This document shows, piece after piece, positions 17,008 through 27,818 of a stretch of 45,443 bases of DNA. The stretch's first letter is position 1; each line of letters opens with the position of its first letter. The DNA comes from Chitinophagaceae bacterium. Its GTDB lineage: Bacteria > Bacteroidota > Bacteroidia > Chitinophagales > Chitinophagaceae. Position numbers and translations under genes: made by a program. The notes under the pieces were generated by a model. The model was not told where the DNA came from, did no database searches, and saw only the letters and a list, made by a program, of their open reading frames with translations. The stretch is taken from assembly GCA_019695015.1 (NCBI GenBank), contig JAIBAV010000039.1, forward strand, positions 1 to 45,443. The letters run 5' to 3'.

Positions 17008-17568
17008 TTATACCCTAGCTTTCCAAGGAATTTCTTGAACATTTAATTGTTGTGCTGTATAACGTGCAAGCATAAATAAATAATCGCTAAGCCTATTAAT
17101 GTACTTAATTACAATTGGGCTAATAAACATTTCTTCTTGTTGCATTGCCACACAAATACGTTCTGCCCTTCTACACACACATCTAGCAATATGTGTAGTT
17201 GAAACAACAACATGCCCACCAGGTAAAATAAAACTTTTCATAACAGGTAATTCTTTATTCATATTATCAATCTCCTGTTCTAACAATAAAATATCTTCTT
17301 CTTTTAAATCGGGTAATTTCATTATTGGATCTTTATCGGGGTCTGTTGCAAGCGAAGAACCAATTGTAAAAAGTCTATCTTGAATTTCTTTTAAAATTAT
17401 TTTAATATGCTCCTCTGATGAATAATCAGCAACTAATCCAATATAAGAATTTAATTCATCAATTGTACCGTAGCTTTCAATTCTAATATGGCTTTTAGGA
17501 ACTTTTGTTCCACCTATTAAAGAAGTCTTGCCAGCATCGCCAGTTTTAGTATAAATTTTCATTGCCAT
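17008..17568 (-). CDS. Cob(I)yrinic acid a,c-diamide adenosyltransferase, PduO type
   Basis: Transfers the adenosyl group of ATP to cob(I)alamin, making coenzyme B12. The 186-residue protein has the N-terminal ATP-binding block KIYTKTGDAGKTSLIGGTKV, the helix RIESYGTIDELNSYIGL, and the RCVCRRAERICV motif near residues 129-140 that is diagnostic of PduO-type enzymes. Met1 or Met3 could start translation. It is the third gene of a probable clpC - ABC ATPase - adenosyltransferase unit, with a 26-base gap upstream. No B12-dependent mutase and no cobalamin riboswitch is seen in this window. Confidence 0.92.
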   Translation of the reverse strand: MAMKIYTKTGDAGKTSLIGGTKVPKSHIRIESYGTIDELNSYIGLVADYSSEEHIKIILKEIQDRLFTIGSSLATDPDKDPIMKLPDLKEEDILLLEQEIDNMNKELPVMKSFILPGGHVVVSTTHIARCVCRRAERICVAMQQEEMFISPIVIKYINRLSDYLFMLARYTAQQLNVQEIPWKARV

Positions 17569-17594
17569 AAATCATAATTTTTAGAAGTTGCTTA

Positions 17595-18296
17595 TTACAT
17601 TACTGCTACTTCTTTCAATATATCTGTTTCTACTAATCCATCTCTTAATTTAACTACACGTTTTGCATAATTGGCAATATCTTCCTCGTGTGTAACCAAT
17701 ACTACAGTATTACCTGCTTGCTGAATTTTACCAAAAATTTCCATTACTTCTACCGATGTTTTAGTATCTAAATTACCTGTTGGCTCATCTGCTAATAAAA
17801 GTGCTGGGTTGTTTACCAAGGCTCTGGCAATAGCAACACGTTGTATTTGTCCACCACTTAATTCATTGCTTTTATGGTGGCTTCTATCTTCTAAACCTAC
17901 CATTTTTAAGGCTTCCATTGCACGTTCATTTCTTTCTTTTTTTCCTACACCTGCATATACTAATGGAAGAGCAACATTTTCTGCAGCTGATAATCTTGGT
18001 AATAAATTAAACTGTTGAAAAACAAAACCTATCTCGTTATTTCTTATTTCGGCTAATTCATCATCGGTCATTTTACTTACATCGTTTCCGTTTAAAATGT
18101 ATTTGCCACTGGTGGCAGTATCTAAACAACCTAAAATATTCATTAATGTACTTTTACCACTACCACTTGGTCCCATTAAGGCTACATATTCATTTTTAAG
18201 AATTTCTAAAGAAACACCCTTAAGCACTGTAATTGCCTGGCTACCCATATAATAATTCTTAAAAATATCTTCTAGCCTAATAATTGAATTATTCAA
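17595..18296 (-). CDS. ABC transporter ATPase of the MacB/LolD group
   Basis: A 233-residue ATPase with Walker [10 protein letters not shown] at 42-50, the Q-loop segment [15 protein letters not shown], signature LSGGQIQR, Walker B LLLADEP followed by TGNLD, and switch His in VTHEED. The wording is that of the MacB/FtsE/LolD group that couples to FtsX-like permeases for lipoprotein, peptide or macrolide export. No permease lies next to it. It starts 29 bases after clpC and precedes the adenosyltransferase by 26, so it is probably in their operon. It is distinct from the LolD-like ATPase at 13.8 kb; which one serves lipoprotein release cannot be decided here. Confidence 0.85.
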   Translation of the reverse strand: MNNSIIRLEDIFKNYYMGSQAITVLKGVSLEILKNEYVALMGPSGSGKSTLMNILGCLDTATSGKYILNGNDVSKMTDDELAEIRNNEIGFVFQQFNLLPRLSAAENVALPLVYAGVGKKERNERAMEALKMVGLEDRSHHKSNELSGGQIQRVAIARALVNNPALLLADEPTGNLDTKTSVEVMEIFGKIQQAGNTVVLVTHEEDIANYAKRVVKLRDGLVETDILKEVAVM

Positions 18297-18325
18297 AACA
18301 AAATAAATTTCTAATGTTATATAAA

Positions 18326-20872
18326 TTATACTTTTTCTTTTTCTTCTCTTGATTTGAATTCAAAAACAATTTTATTATTTTCTTTATCAAATCCAGCAAT
18401 TAATATATCGCCAGCTTGCACTTTGGTATTTAATATTTCATCTGCTAATGGGTCTTCTAAATATTTCTGAATTGCCCTGTGTAAAGGCCTTGCACCATAT
18501 TGTACATCATACCCTTTTTCTGCTATAAAGTCTTTAGCTTCATTTGTTAGTTCTAATGTAAAGCCTAAATTGCCCAAGCGTTTAGTAACCCCTTTCATTA
18601 AAATATCAATAATACTAAATATGTTTTCTTTAGATAGGGAATTGAAAATTATTACATCATCAATTCTATTTAAAAACTCTGGAGAAAAGGTTTTCTTTAA
18701 GGCTTTTTCTATTACTGCTTTATTGTTTTCTTCTTGATTTTGTATTCTTGAAGCAGTAGCAAAACCAACACCATCTCCAAATTCTTTTAACTGTCTAACA
18801 CCAATATTGGAGGTCATGATGATTAGTGTATTTTTAAAATCAATTTTTCTACCAGCACCATCTGTTAAAACACCATCATCTAAAACCTGTAGTAAGATAT
18901 TATAAATATCTGGATGTGCTTTTTCAATTTCATCTAATAGAATAACACTATAAGGTTTTCTTCTCACTTTTTCTGTTAATTGTCCACCTTCTTCGTACCC
19001 AACATAGCCTGGAGGAGCACCAATTAAACGACTTACAGTAAATTTCTCCATATATTCACTCATATCTACCCTTATTAAGGCATCTTCACTGTCAAACATA
19101 TACCTTGCAAGACTTCTGGCTAATTCTGTTTTGCCTACACCTGTTGGTCCTAAAAATATAAATGAGCCAATTGGTTTTTTAGGGTCTTTTAACCCTACCC
19201 TATTTCTTTGAATGGCTTTTACAACTTTCAATATTGCTTCGTCTTGCCCAATTACCATACCCTTCATATCCTCACTCATTTTTTTCAACTTCTCCGTTTC
19301 TGCTTCTACCATTCGTTTTACAGGAATGCCTGTCATCATACTGATTACTTCTGCAATATGTTCTTCGGTAATTGGAAAACGTTTGTGTTTACTTTCTTCT
19401 TCCCAAACATTTTTTGCTTTTTCTAAATCTTCTCCTAACCTTTTTTCTGTATCTCTTAAAGATGCCGCCTCTTCAAAACTTTGGCTTTTTACAGCTTTAT
19501 TTTTTTCGTTCTTAATCTCTTCAATCTTTTTTTCTAGCTCTATTATTTCTTTTGGAACATTAATATTTTTAAGATGTACTCTTGCTCCAACTTCATCTAA
19601 AACATCTATTGCTTTATCGGGTAATAATCTATCTGTCATATATCTATCGCTCAATTTCACACAAGCTTCAATAGATAAATCATCGTACTCTACGCTATGA
19701 TAATCTTCATATTTACTTTTAATATTATGTAGTATTTGAATTGTTTCTTCTACACTTGGTGGTTCCACAATTATTTTTTGAAAACGACGATCTAATGCAC
19801 CGTCTTTTTCAATATACATTCTATACTCATCTAGTGTGCTTGCACCAATACATTGTAGTTCGCCTCTTGCTAAAGCAGGTTTAAAAATATTACTTGCATC
19901 TAAACTCCCACTTGCACCACCAGCACCAATTATGGTATGAATTTCATCAATGAATAAAATAACATCTCTGTTTTTTTCTAATTCATTCATAATTGCTTTC
20001 ATTCTTTCTTCAAACTGTCCTCTGTACTTAGTGCCAGCAACTAAAGCTGCAAGATCTAATGAAATAACTCTTTTTTCGTACAAAACTCTACTTACTTTTC
20101 TTTGTACTATTCTTAATGCTAAGCCTTCTACAATAGCTGTTTTACCAACACCAGGTTCTCCAATTAAGATGGGGTTGTTTTTCTTTCTTCTTGATAAAAT
20201 TTGAGATACTCTTTCAATTTCATTTTCTCTTCCAACAATTGGATCTAATGAGCCAGATTCTGCCAACTTTGTAATATCCCTTCCAAAATTATCTAAAACA
20301 GGTGTTTTGCTTTTTGAATTAGCCGGTGTTTTTGAAGTGCCTTTTTGAGATTGATAACTTGCTCTTTTTTCATCTTCAAAATCATTATCATCATCATTAT
20401 CTGTATATTCAGATTTTGGAGGATTGATAGGTGCAATGCCTACCATACCTAATTCATTTCTGAATAAATCATAATCTATGTTAAATTGATTTAAAATTTG
20501 AGTGGCAATATTTTCTTTATTTTTTAAAATACTAAGCAACAAATGTTCTGTTTCTACCAAAGGGCTTTTTAAAGATTTTGCCTCTAAAACTGTTACTCTA
20601 ATTACTTTTTCGGCTTGTTTGGTTAGTGGTAAACTATTAATATTAGCAACACTATTGCCAGATTTATCTTTTACGGCAAGTTCTATTTCTTTGCGTAAGG
20701 CATATAAATCAACATTAAGGCTTTTTAATACTTTGATGGCTACATTTTCTCCATCTCTAATTAGCCCTAACAACAAATGCTCTGTGCCAATAAAGTTATT
20801 TCCTAATCTTAATGCTTCCTCTCTACTGAAAGAAATGATTTCTTTTACTTGTGATGAAAAATTATTATCCAT
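18326..20872 (-). CDS. clpC: ATP-dependent Clp protease ATP-binding subunit ClpC
   Basis: Hexameric AAA+ unfoldase that feeds proteins to ClpP. The 848-residue product has two Clp N-terminal repeats (about 5-75 and 80-145), a variable acidic linker, a first AAA+ module with GEPGVGKTA, a middle domain with a UVR-like segment ([19 protein letters not shown]), a second AAA+ module with GPTGVGKTE, and the C-terminal D2-small domain. I place the start at 20872 ([12 protein letters not shown]), where ClpC proteins normally begin, instead of an ATG seven codons upstream. No clpP is nearby. The gene is divergent from the STAS-like gene across an 87-base gap. No CtsR-like operator was seen. Confidence 0.96.
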   Translation of the reverse strand: MDNNFSSQVKEIISFSREEALRLGNNFIGTEHLLLGLIRDGENVAIKVLKSLNVDLYALRKEIELAVKDKSGNSVANINSLPLTKQAEKVIRVTVLEAKSLKSPLVETEHLLLSILKNKENIATQILNQFNIDYDLFRNELGMVGIAPINPPKSEYTDNDDDNDFEDEKRASYQSQKGTSKTPANSKSKTPVLDNFGRDITKLAESGSLDPIVGRENEIERVSQILSRRKKNNPILIGEPGVGKTAIVEGLALRIVQRKVSRVLYEKRVISLDLAALVAGTKYRGQFEERMKAIMNELEKNRDVILFIDEIHTIIGAGGASGSLDASNIFKPALARGELQCIGASTLDEYRMYIEKDGALDRRFQKIIVEPPSVEETIQILHNIKSKYEDYHSVEYDDLSIEACVKLSDRYMTDRLLPDKAIDVLDEVGARVHLKNINVPKEIIELEKKIEEIKNEKNKAVKSQSFEEAASLRDTEKRLGEDLEKAKNVWEEESKHKRFPITEEHIAEVISMMTGIPVKRMVEAETEKLKKMSEDMKGMVIGQDEAILKVVKAIQRNRVGLKDPKKPIGSFIFLGPTGVGKTELARSLARYMFDSEDALIRVDMSEYMEKFTVSRLIGAPPGYVGYEEGGQLTEKVRRKPYSVILLDEIEKAHPDIYNILLQVLDDGVLTDGAGRKIDFKNTLIIMTSNIGVRQLKEFGDGVGFATASRIQNQEENNKAVIEKALKKTFSPEFLNRIDDVIIFNSLSKENIFSIIDILMKGVTKRLGNLGFTLELTNEAKDFIAEKGYDVQYGARPLHRAIQKYLEDPLADEILNTKVQAGDILIAGFDKENNKIVFEFKSREEKEKV

Positions 20873-20959
20873 AATATGTTTGGATTTATACAATGATAAA
20901 GAATATTTTTGAGCTAAGTTAATACAGATTTATTCACATAATGTTAATGAAAACCAATT

Positions 20960-21352
20960 ATGAATTTCAAACTTGATACCAAAGAAAAATTTACGTCTAT
21001 TTTAATAGAAGAAATAGATATAAATGCCAATAAGGCTGAAAATTTAGCAGCAGTTTGTATGCCATATTTAAACAATAGTGTAAAAAACATTATTTTAAAT
21101 TTAAGCAATGTGGTAACCATTCAAGAAGATGCTACTACTATTTTATTAAAACTGCAACAAATTTTTTACGAAAAAAATGCAAGCTTTGTAATTTGTTGTT
21201 TACAAAATGCTGTTGAAAATAGTTTAGAAAACTATGAAGTTTTAGAATTTTTAAATGTTACACCTACCGAAAGTGAAGCATGGGATATTGTACAAATGGA
21301 AGAAATAGAAAGAGAGTTATTAGATAGTGAGGATATAGAGTTTGAAGCCTAA
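20960..21352 (+). CDS. STAS-domain-like small protein
   Basis: A 130-residue soluble, acidic protein. The segment NIILNLSNVVTIQEDATTILLKLQQIFYEKNASFVICCL has the beta-alpha-beta arrangement of STAS domains (anti-sigma factor antagonists and related modules), with a hydrophobic strand, a polar turn, an amphipathic helix and a second strand. The serine usually phosphorylated in classical anti-anti-sigma factors (DSS/DSG) is not evident; the position reads TIQED. It is divergent from clpC and convergent with mtgA, with only 13 bases between stops. The domain call is by pattern, and a partner kinase or sigma factor is not visible. Confidence 0.7.
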   Translation: MNFKLDTKEKFTSILIEEIDINANKAENLAAVCMPYLNNSVKNIILNLSNVVTIQEDATTILLKLQQIFYEKNASFVICCLQNAVENSLENYEVLEFLNVTPTESEAWDIVQMEEIERELLDSEDIEFEA

Positions 21353-21365
21353 TAGCTGTTTACTA

Positions 21366-22082
21366 TTACTTAATGATTGCTAACAAATCTTCATCATCTT
21401 CTATATAATTCATTTGTTGTAAAATTTGTGGGTAACGCCAGGCAACCCTTTTGCTCATTGGTACAACAGAGAACTTTTTTGGATTGGGTAAACAAGCAAT
21501 AATCATTGCTGCTTCGGTACGTGATAATTTATTTGCAGGTTTTTTAAAATAGTACTGCGAGGCAGCTTCCACTCCAAAAATTCCTTTACCCATTTCAATT
21601 ACATTCAAATACACTTCTAAAATTCTTTGCTTACCCCAAACCCACTCTATCATTTGTGTAAAATAAAATTCTGGAATTTTTCTTACGTATCCTCCACCCT
21701 GCCATAAAAAAACATTTTTTGCAGTTTGCTGAGAAATTGTACTTGCTCCTCCACCTAATGGAATTTTTGACTTCTTCTTTTTTCCTTTTTTAGGTTTAAA
21801 ACTTTTTTCTATTGCATCCCAATCAAAGCCATTGTGATCTGGAAATAACTGATCTTCGCTTGCAATTGCTGCTAATTTTATATTATACCCCAATTTATTC
21901 CAACTTACATAATCTCTTTTTAACCCGTAGCTAAATGAATTACTAATTTGTGTTATTGTAATAGGTGGCATTACCCATTTTGTAATAAAAATATACACTA
22001 AAGAACTTATGAAAAGTATTATTACAACACGTTTAATCCATTTCCAAACATTTTTTAATTTTAACTTTTGTAATAACAACAT
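21366..22082 (-). CDS. mtgA: Monofunctional peptidoglycan glycosyltransferase MtgA
   Basis: Polymerises lipid II into glycan strands at the outer face of the inner membrane. The 238-residue protein has one N-terminal membrane anchor (about 17-37) and the GT51 motifs: ASEDQLFPDHNGFD with catalytic Glu76, GGGASTISQQTAKN at about 110-123, and KQRILEVYLNVIEMGKGIFGVEAA. A lysine-rich insertion (KPKKGKKKKSKIP, about 96-108) before the second motif is unusual in charge. There is no transpeptidase domain, so it is the monofunctional type. A terminator between katG and this gene suggests separate transcription. Confidence 0.93.
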   Translation of the reverse strand: MLLLQKLKLKNVWKWIKRVVIILFISSLVYIFITKWVMPPITITQISNSFSYGLKRDYVSWNKLGYNIKLAAIASEDQLFPDHNGFDWDAIEKSFKPKKGKKKKSKIPLGGGASTISQQTAKNVFLWQGGGYVRKIPEFYFTQMIEWVWGKQRILEVYLNVIEMGKGIFGVEAASQYYFKKPANKLSRTEAAMIIACLPNPKKFSVVPMSKRVAWRYPQILQQMNYIEDDEDLLAIIK

Positions 22083-22102
22083 TGCTTAATAATATTTTAC
22101 AC

Positions 22103-22136
22103 AAAAAAACTCATTCAAAATTGAATGAGTTTTTTT
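22103..22136 (-). terminator. Intrinsic terminator of katG
   Basis: A perfect inverted repeat, 22103-22118 against 22121-22136, centred on CTCATTCAA/TTGAATGAG with A and T runs outside, forms a 16-pair hairpin 16 bases beyond the katG stop on the minus strand. Confidence 0.88.
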
Positions 22137-22152
22137 TAATAAACCAATTTAT

Positions 22153-24402
<2,250 letters not shown>

Positions 24403-24434
24403 TTATTTTGAGGTTGATTAATTATAGAATGCAA

Positions 24435-24442
24435 CAAACTTA
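24435..24442 (-). promoter_or_regulatory. -7 box of katG
   Basis: TAAGTTTG on the minus strand matches TAnnTTTG, 38 bases before the katG ATG (leader about 35 nt). An ATTG is found 16 bases further upstream, a short spacing that would suit a promoter needing an activator. Confidence 0.5.
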
Positions 24443-24464
24443 TTGAAAATTATTGTATCAATAA
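24440..24464. promoter_or_regulatory. Dyad overlapping the katG promoter
   Basis: TTATTG at 24440-24445 and CAATAA at 24459-24464 form an inverted repeat with 13 bases between the arms, lying just upstream of and touching the katG -7 box. Arms of this kind suit a LysR-type dimer, and OxyR is encoded next door. No match to the E. coli OxyR consensus exists here, so the binder is inferred. Confidence 0.35.
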
Positions 24465-24486
24465 AATCAATTAACTTTATATAATC

Positions 24487-24501
24487 ATAGATAAAACCTA
24501 T
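24487..24501. promoter_or_regulatory. Candidate OxyR binding site before oxyR
   Basis: ATAGATAAAACCTAT fits one 15-base half of the E. coli OxyR consensus (ATAGnTnnnAnCTAT) at all specified positions. It ends 6 bases before the oxyR ATG. A second half at the expected distance upstream (24465-24479) is poor. The position suggests autoregulation of oxyR. Confidence 0.5.
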
Positions 24502-24507
24502 TAACAA

Positions 24508-25458
24508 ATGACCCTTATTCAGTTAGAATATATTATAGCAGTAAGTAATTTAAAACACTTTGCAAAAGCAGCAAATTTTTGTAATGTTACACAGCCAACA
24601 TTAAGCATGCAAATACAGAAATTAGAAGAGGAATTTGAAGTGAAGATTTTTGATAGAAGTAAGCAACCAGTTATACCTACAATATTGGGTGAAAAAATTA
24701 TTGAACAAGCCAAAAGAATTATAGCAGAAAAAGAAAACTTAAGCCAATTATTAATACAAACAAAAGGAGAAACTGCTGGGGAGTTAAAAATTGGAATTAT
24801 TCCTACACTTGCACCCTACTTATTGCCTTTGTTTTTAAATAAATTTATTAAAAAATATCCAAAAGTTAAATTAAAAATAACCGAACTTAACACTAATAGT
24901 ATAATAAAGAAATTAAAAGAGAATACAATAGACATAGGCATTTTAGTAACCCCACTTAACGAGAAAGTAATTTCCGAAACTCCCTTATTTTACGAAGAGT
25001 TAATGGCATATATTTCAAAAAGAAATAAGGAATTTAATAAAACTTATATGCTAACAAAAGATATAGATATAAAAAAATTATGGCTTTTAGAAGAAGGGCA
25101 CTGCTTTAGAACCCAGGTTTTAAATCTTTGCGAATTAAGAAAAAATATGAATGGCGAAAGCCAATTTGAATATGCTGCTGGCAGCTTTGAAACTTTGAGA
25201 AAAATGGTTGATGTAACCGATGGGTTAACCATTTTACCTGAATTGGCAACAGAATATTTTAGTGCTAGCGAAATGCAGAGAATAAGGCACTTTAAAGCTC
25301 CTGCACCTGTAAGAGAAATTAGTATTGTTTTACATAGAAATTATGCAAAGCAACAATTGGTAACAATTTTAAAAGATGAAATTTTAAATGCTATTCCGGA
25401 AAAAATTAAAAAAAATAAAAAAACATTTATTGTTCCATTTGAAAGTAAAGAATCATAA
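24508..25458 (+). CDS. oxyR: Hydrogen peroxide-sensing LysR-type regulator OxyR
   Basis: A 316-residue LysR-family regulator. The winged helix-turn-helix occupies residues 1-60 (LKHFAKAANFCNVTQPTLSMQIQKLE), and the co-inducer domain follows. Two cysteines in GHCFRTQVLNLCELR fall at residues 199 and 208, exactly the numbers of the redox pair in E. coli OxyR, so a peroxide-formed disulfide switch is expected. It is divergent from katG, its classical target. A dyad matching the E. coli OxyR consensus lies just before its ATG. A TonB-C-like secreted protein and an ABC exporter follow on the same strand within 30-base gaps. Confidence 0.95.
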   Translation: MTLIQLEYIIAVSNLKHFAKAANFCNVTQPTLSMQIQKLEEEFEVKIFDRSKQPVIPTILGEKIIEQAKRIIAEKENLSQLLIQTKGETAGELKIGIIPTLAPYLLPLFLNKFIKKYPKVKLKITELNTNSIIKKLKENTIDIGILVTPLNEKVISETPLFYEELMAYISKRNKEFNKTYMLTKDIDIKKLWLLEEGHCFRTQVLNLCELRKNMNGESQFEYAAGSFETLRKMVDVTDGLTILPELATEYFSASEMQRIRHFKAPAPVREISIVLHRNYAKQQLVTILKDEILNAIPEKIKKNKKTFIVPFESKES

Positions 25459-25483
25459 ATTTAATTTTAAAAAATATTGCAAA

Positions 25484-25993
25484 ATGAAGAAGATACTGAT
25501 ATTGCTATTTGTTATGGCTTTCAACTACAATTCTTTTTCGCAAGGAATTGCAACCGAAAGTGCCAAACAATTTTATAATAAAATTTTTGAGTATGACTAT
25601 GTAGAGAAAAAACCAATATTTGTTGCTGGCAGAGATTCTTTAAGAAATTTTTATTTATCGCATTTTAATGCTTTTGATTCAATAGTTACCAGAGCCATTA
25701 TAAAAGGTGATACAGCAAAGTACTTAAGGATACATTTTGAGTATATAATTGATGAAAATGGTGTACCATACAATTCTCAATTTAAATATATTGGTAGTAC
25801 AAGATATGGCAGTTCATCTGGAGATAAAAAATTAAAATATTTTAACGACCTTAACTCGTATTTTAAAGAAGCTACAAAAACAATGATACATAAAATGCCT
25901 AATTGGCGGCCAGCCTTACAAAATAATATAAGAGTAAAATGCAATGTGGAAGATTATTTTCAAATTTGGTTAGGTATCAATCCAGAAAAATAA
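25484..25993 (+). CDS. Secreted protein with TonB C-terminal-like domain
   Basis: A 169-residue protein with a signal peptide (MKKILILLFVMAFNYNSFSQ, cleavage after FS or SQ). I chose this ATG at 25484 over an upstream ATG inside the oxyR frame because it yields a normal signal peptide 25 bases after the oxyR stop. The C-terminal part contains FEYIIDENGVPYNSQF, a helix FKEATKTMIHKMPNWRPALQNN and a final strand, the arrangement of TonB C-terminal domains (compare MPxWxPAxQNG). It has no membrane anchor or proline-rich spacer, so it is not a complete TonB. Function unknown; oxidative-stress co-regulation is possible from position. Confidence 0.7.
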   Translation: MKKILILLFVMAFNYNSFSQGIATESAKQFYNKIFEYDYVEKKPIFVAGRDSLRNFYLSHFNAFDSIVTRAIIKGDTAKYLRIHFEYIIDENGVPYNSQFKYIGSTRYGSSSGDKKLKYFNDLNSYFKEATKTMIHKMPNWRPALQNNIRVKCNVEDYFQIWLGINPEK

Positions 25994-26023
25994 CAAAACC
26001 ATCGAACTGCAATTTTAAAACAA

Positions 26024-27808
26024 ATGAAAATTTTAATCCGCTACATTAAACCTTATAAATGGCTTATAGCACTAGCTTTTTTATTAGCAACCATTAATCA
26101 AATCTTTTCACTCTTAGACCCACTCATTGTTGGAAAAGTAATTGATTTATTTGCCAATCATCCAAAACATTTTGACACCAATAAAACTTTATTAAGAACA
26201 GAGAATGAATTTTTATTTGGCAGTTCAACTTTTCATGGATTAATCTTTTTTATTTTATTGCTTATTGGCACTGCAATGGTAAGTAGAGTTGCAAAAGCCT
26301 TTCAGGATTATACAGTGAATGTTATTATTCAAAAATTTGGAGCAGGCATATTTACAGATGGACTAAAACACAGTATGCAATTGCCATTTCAAGAATTTGA
26401 AGACCAACGAAGTGGTGAAACATTATCTATTTTAACTAAAGTAAGAACAGATACAGAAAAATTTATTTCCTATTTTATAAATGTATTTTTAAGCATAATT
26501 ATCAGCATTGTTTTTGTTTCTATTTATGCTTTTAAACTTCATTGGTCTATTGTACCTGTATATATGGGAGGCTCTATTTTAATTGGGTTTACCACTAGTT
26601 TATTGAGCAAAAAAATTAAAAATATTCAAAAAAATATTGTAAAAGAAACTACTGTTTTAGCAGGCTCTACTACAGAAAGTTTAAGAAATATAGAGTTAGT
26701 TAAAAGTCTAGGTTTAACCAACGAAGAAGTTAAAAGGCTTAACAATAATACCTATAAAATTTTAGGGCTTGAACTAAAAAAAGTAAAAAGTTTAAGAACT
26801 CTAAGTTTTATTCAAGGTACTATGATTAATTTTTTAAGGCAGGTAATTACATTTACTTTGTTATGGTTAATTTATAAAGATGTTTTAACTACGGGTCAAT
26901 TTATATCCCTTCAGTTTTATAGTTTTTTCATTTTTGGCCCTATGCAAGAAATTGGCAATATTATTATTAGTTACAGAGAAGCTCAGGCATCTTTATTAAA
27001 CTTTGATGAGTTGATGAAGAAAAAGCCAGAGCCTAAACCAACCTCACCTTTACATTTAGGTATTATTAAAGAAGTTAGTTTTGAACATATATCTTTTAAA
27101 CACACCTCTGCAAAATACAAAGCACTAGATGATATTTCTTTTAAAGTAAATGAGGGAGAAACAGTTGCTTTTGTTGGGCCAAGTGGTAGTGGTAAAAGTA
27201 CTTTAGTTAAATTATTAGTTGGTTTATACACCCCACAAGAAGGGAATATTAAATACAATAATTTATACAGCAAAGAAATAGATTTTGATGAACTTAGAAC
27301 ACAGATTGGTTTTGTAACTCAGGATACCAATTTATTTGCAGGAACTATAAAAGAAAACCTGCTTTTTGTAAACTCTTCGGCAACTAATGATGAACTAAAT
27401 GATGTATTGGAAAAAGCAAGTTGCCAAAATTTATTAGAACGTGCAGATAATGGCATTAATACTGTAATTGGAGAAGGAGGTTTAAAACTAAGTGGTGGCG
27501 AAAAGCAAAGAATTTCCATTGCCAGAGCCCTTTTAAGAAAACCTCATTTATTAATTTTTGATGAAGCAACAAGTGCTTTAGATAGTATAACAGAAGAGGA
27601 AATTACTAATACTATTAAGCAAATTAGCCTTCATAAAAAGCAAGTAACCATAATGATAGCACATAGATTGAGTACTATTATGCATGCAGATAGAATATTT
27701 GTTTTAGAAAAAGGTAAAATAGTTGAAACAGGTAATCACCAAGAATTACTAAATGAAAAAGGTTTATATTTTGCTATGTGGAGGCAACAAATTGGAGAAA
27801 GAAAATAA
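26024..27808 (+). CDS. ABC exporter, fused permease-ATPase (MsbA-like)
   Basis: A 594-residue half-transporter of the type I exporter fold. Membrane segments occur in about 15-310 (for example KWLIALAFLLATINQIF, LIFFILLLIGTAMVSRV and FINVFLSIIISIVFVSIYAF). The nucleotide-binding domain has Walker [10 protein letters not shown] at 385-393, Q-loop GFVTQDTNLFAGTIKENL, signature LSGGEKQR, Walker B LLIFDEATSALD and switch His in IAHRLST. It should work as a homodimer exporting a hydrophobic substrate such as lipid or drug. It follows the TonB-C-like gene by 30 bases and converges on the DUF2279 gene with a 10-base gap. The substrate cannot be read from sequence. Confidence 0.92.
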   Translation: MKILIRYIKPYKWLIALAFLLATINQIFSLLDPLIVGKVIDLFANHPKHFDTNKTLLRTENEFLFGSSTFHGLIFFILLLIGTAMVSRVAKAFQDYTVNVIIQKFGAGIFTDGLKHSMQLPFQEFEDQRSGETLSILTKVRTDTEKFISYFINVFLSIIISIVFVSIYAFKLHWSIVPVYMGGSILIGFTTSLLSKKIKNIQKNIVKETTVLAGSTTESLRNIELVKSLGLTNEEVKRLNNNTYKILGLELKKVKSLRTLSFIQGTMINFLRQVITFTLLWLIYKDVLTTGQFISLQFYSFFIFGPMQEIGNIIISYREAQASLLNFDELMKKKPEPKPTSPLHLGIIKEVSFEHISFKHTSAKYKALDDISFKVNEGETVAFVGPSGSGKSTLVKLLVGLYTPQEGNIKYNNLYSKEIDFDELRTQIGFVTQDTNLFAGTIKENLLFVNSSATNDELNDVLEKASCQNLLERADNGINTVIGEGGLKLSGGEKQRISIARALLRKPHLLIFDEATSALDSITEEEITNTIKQISLHKKQVTIMIAHRLSTIMHADRIFVLEKGKIVETGNHQELLNEKGLYFAMWRQQIGERK

Positions 27809-27818
27809 AAAAAATTCT

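Noticed and set aside
17008..18325. Cobalamin riboswitch near the adenosyltransferase gene
   Set aside because: The gene follows an ABC ATPase by 26 bases, and no B12-box-like sequence is present in the gaps.
19212..19700. Long plus-strand open frame of 162 codons opposite clpC
   Set aside because: It lies wholly inside clpC, has a composition typical of an antisense shadow, and shows no recognisable family or leader.
20873..20893. Seven-codon upstream extension of clpC
   Set aside because: ClpC proteins begin at the MDNNFSS position; the extra residues have no family counterpart.
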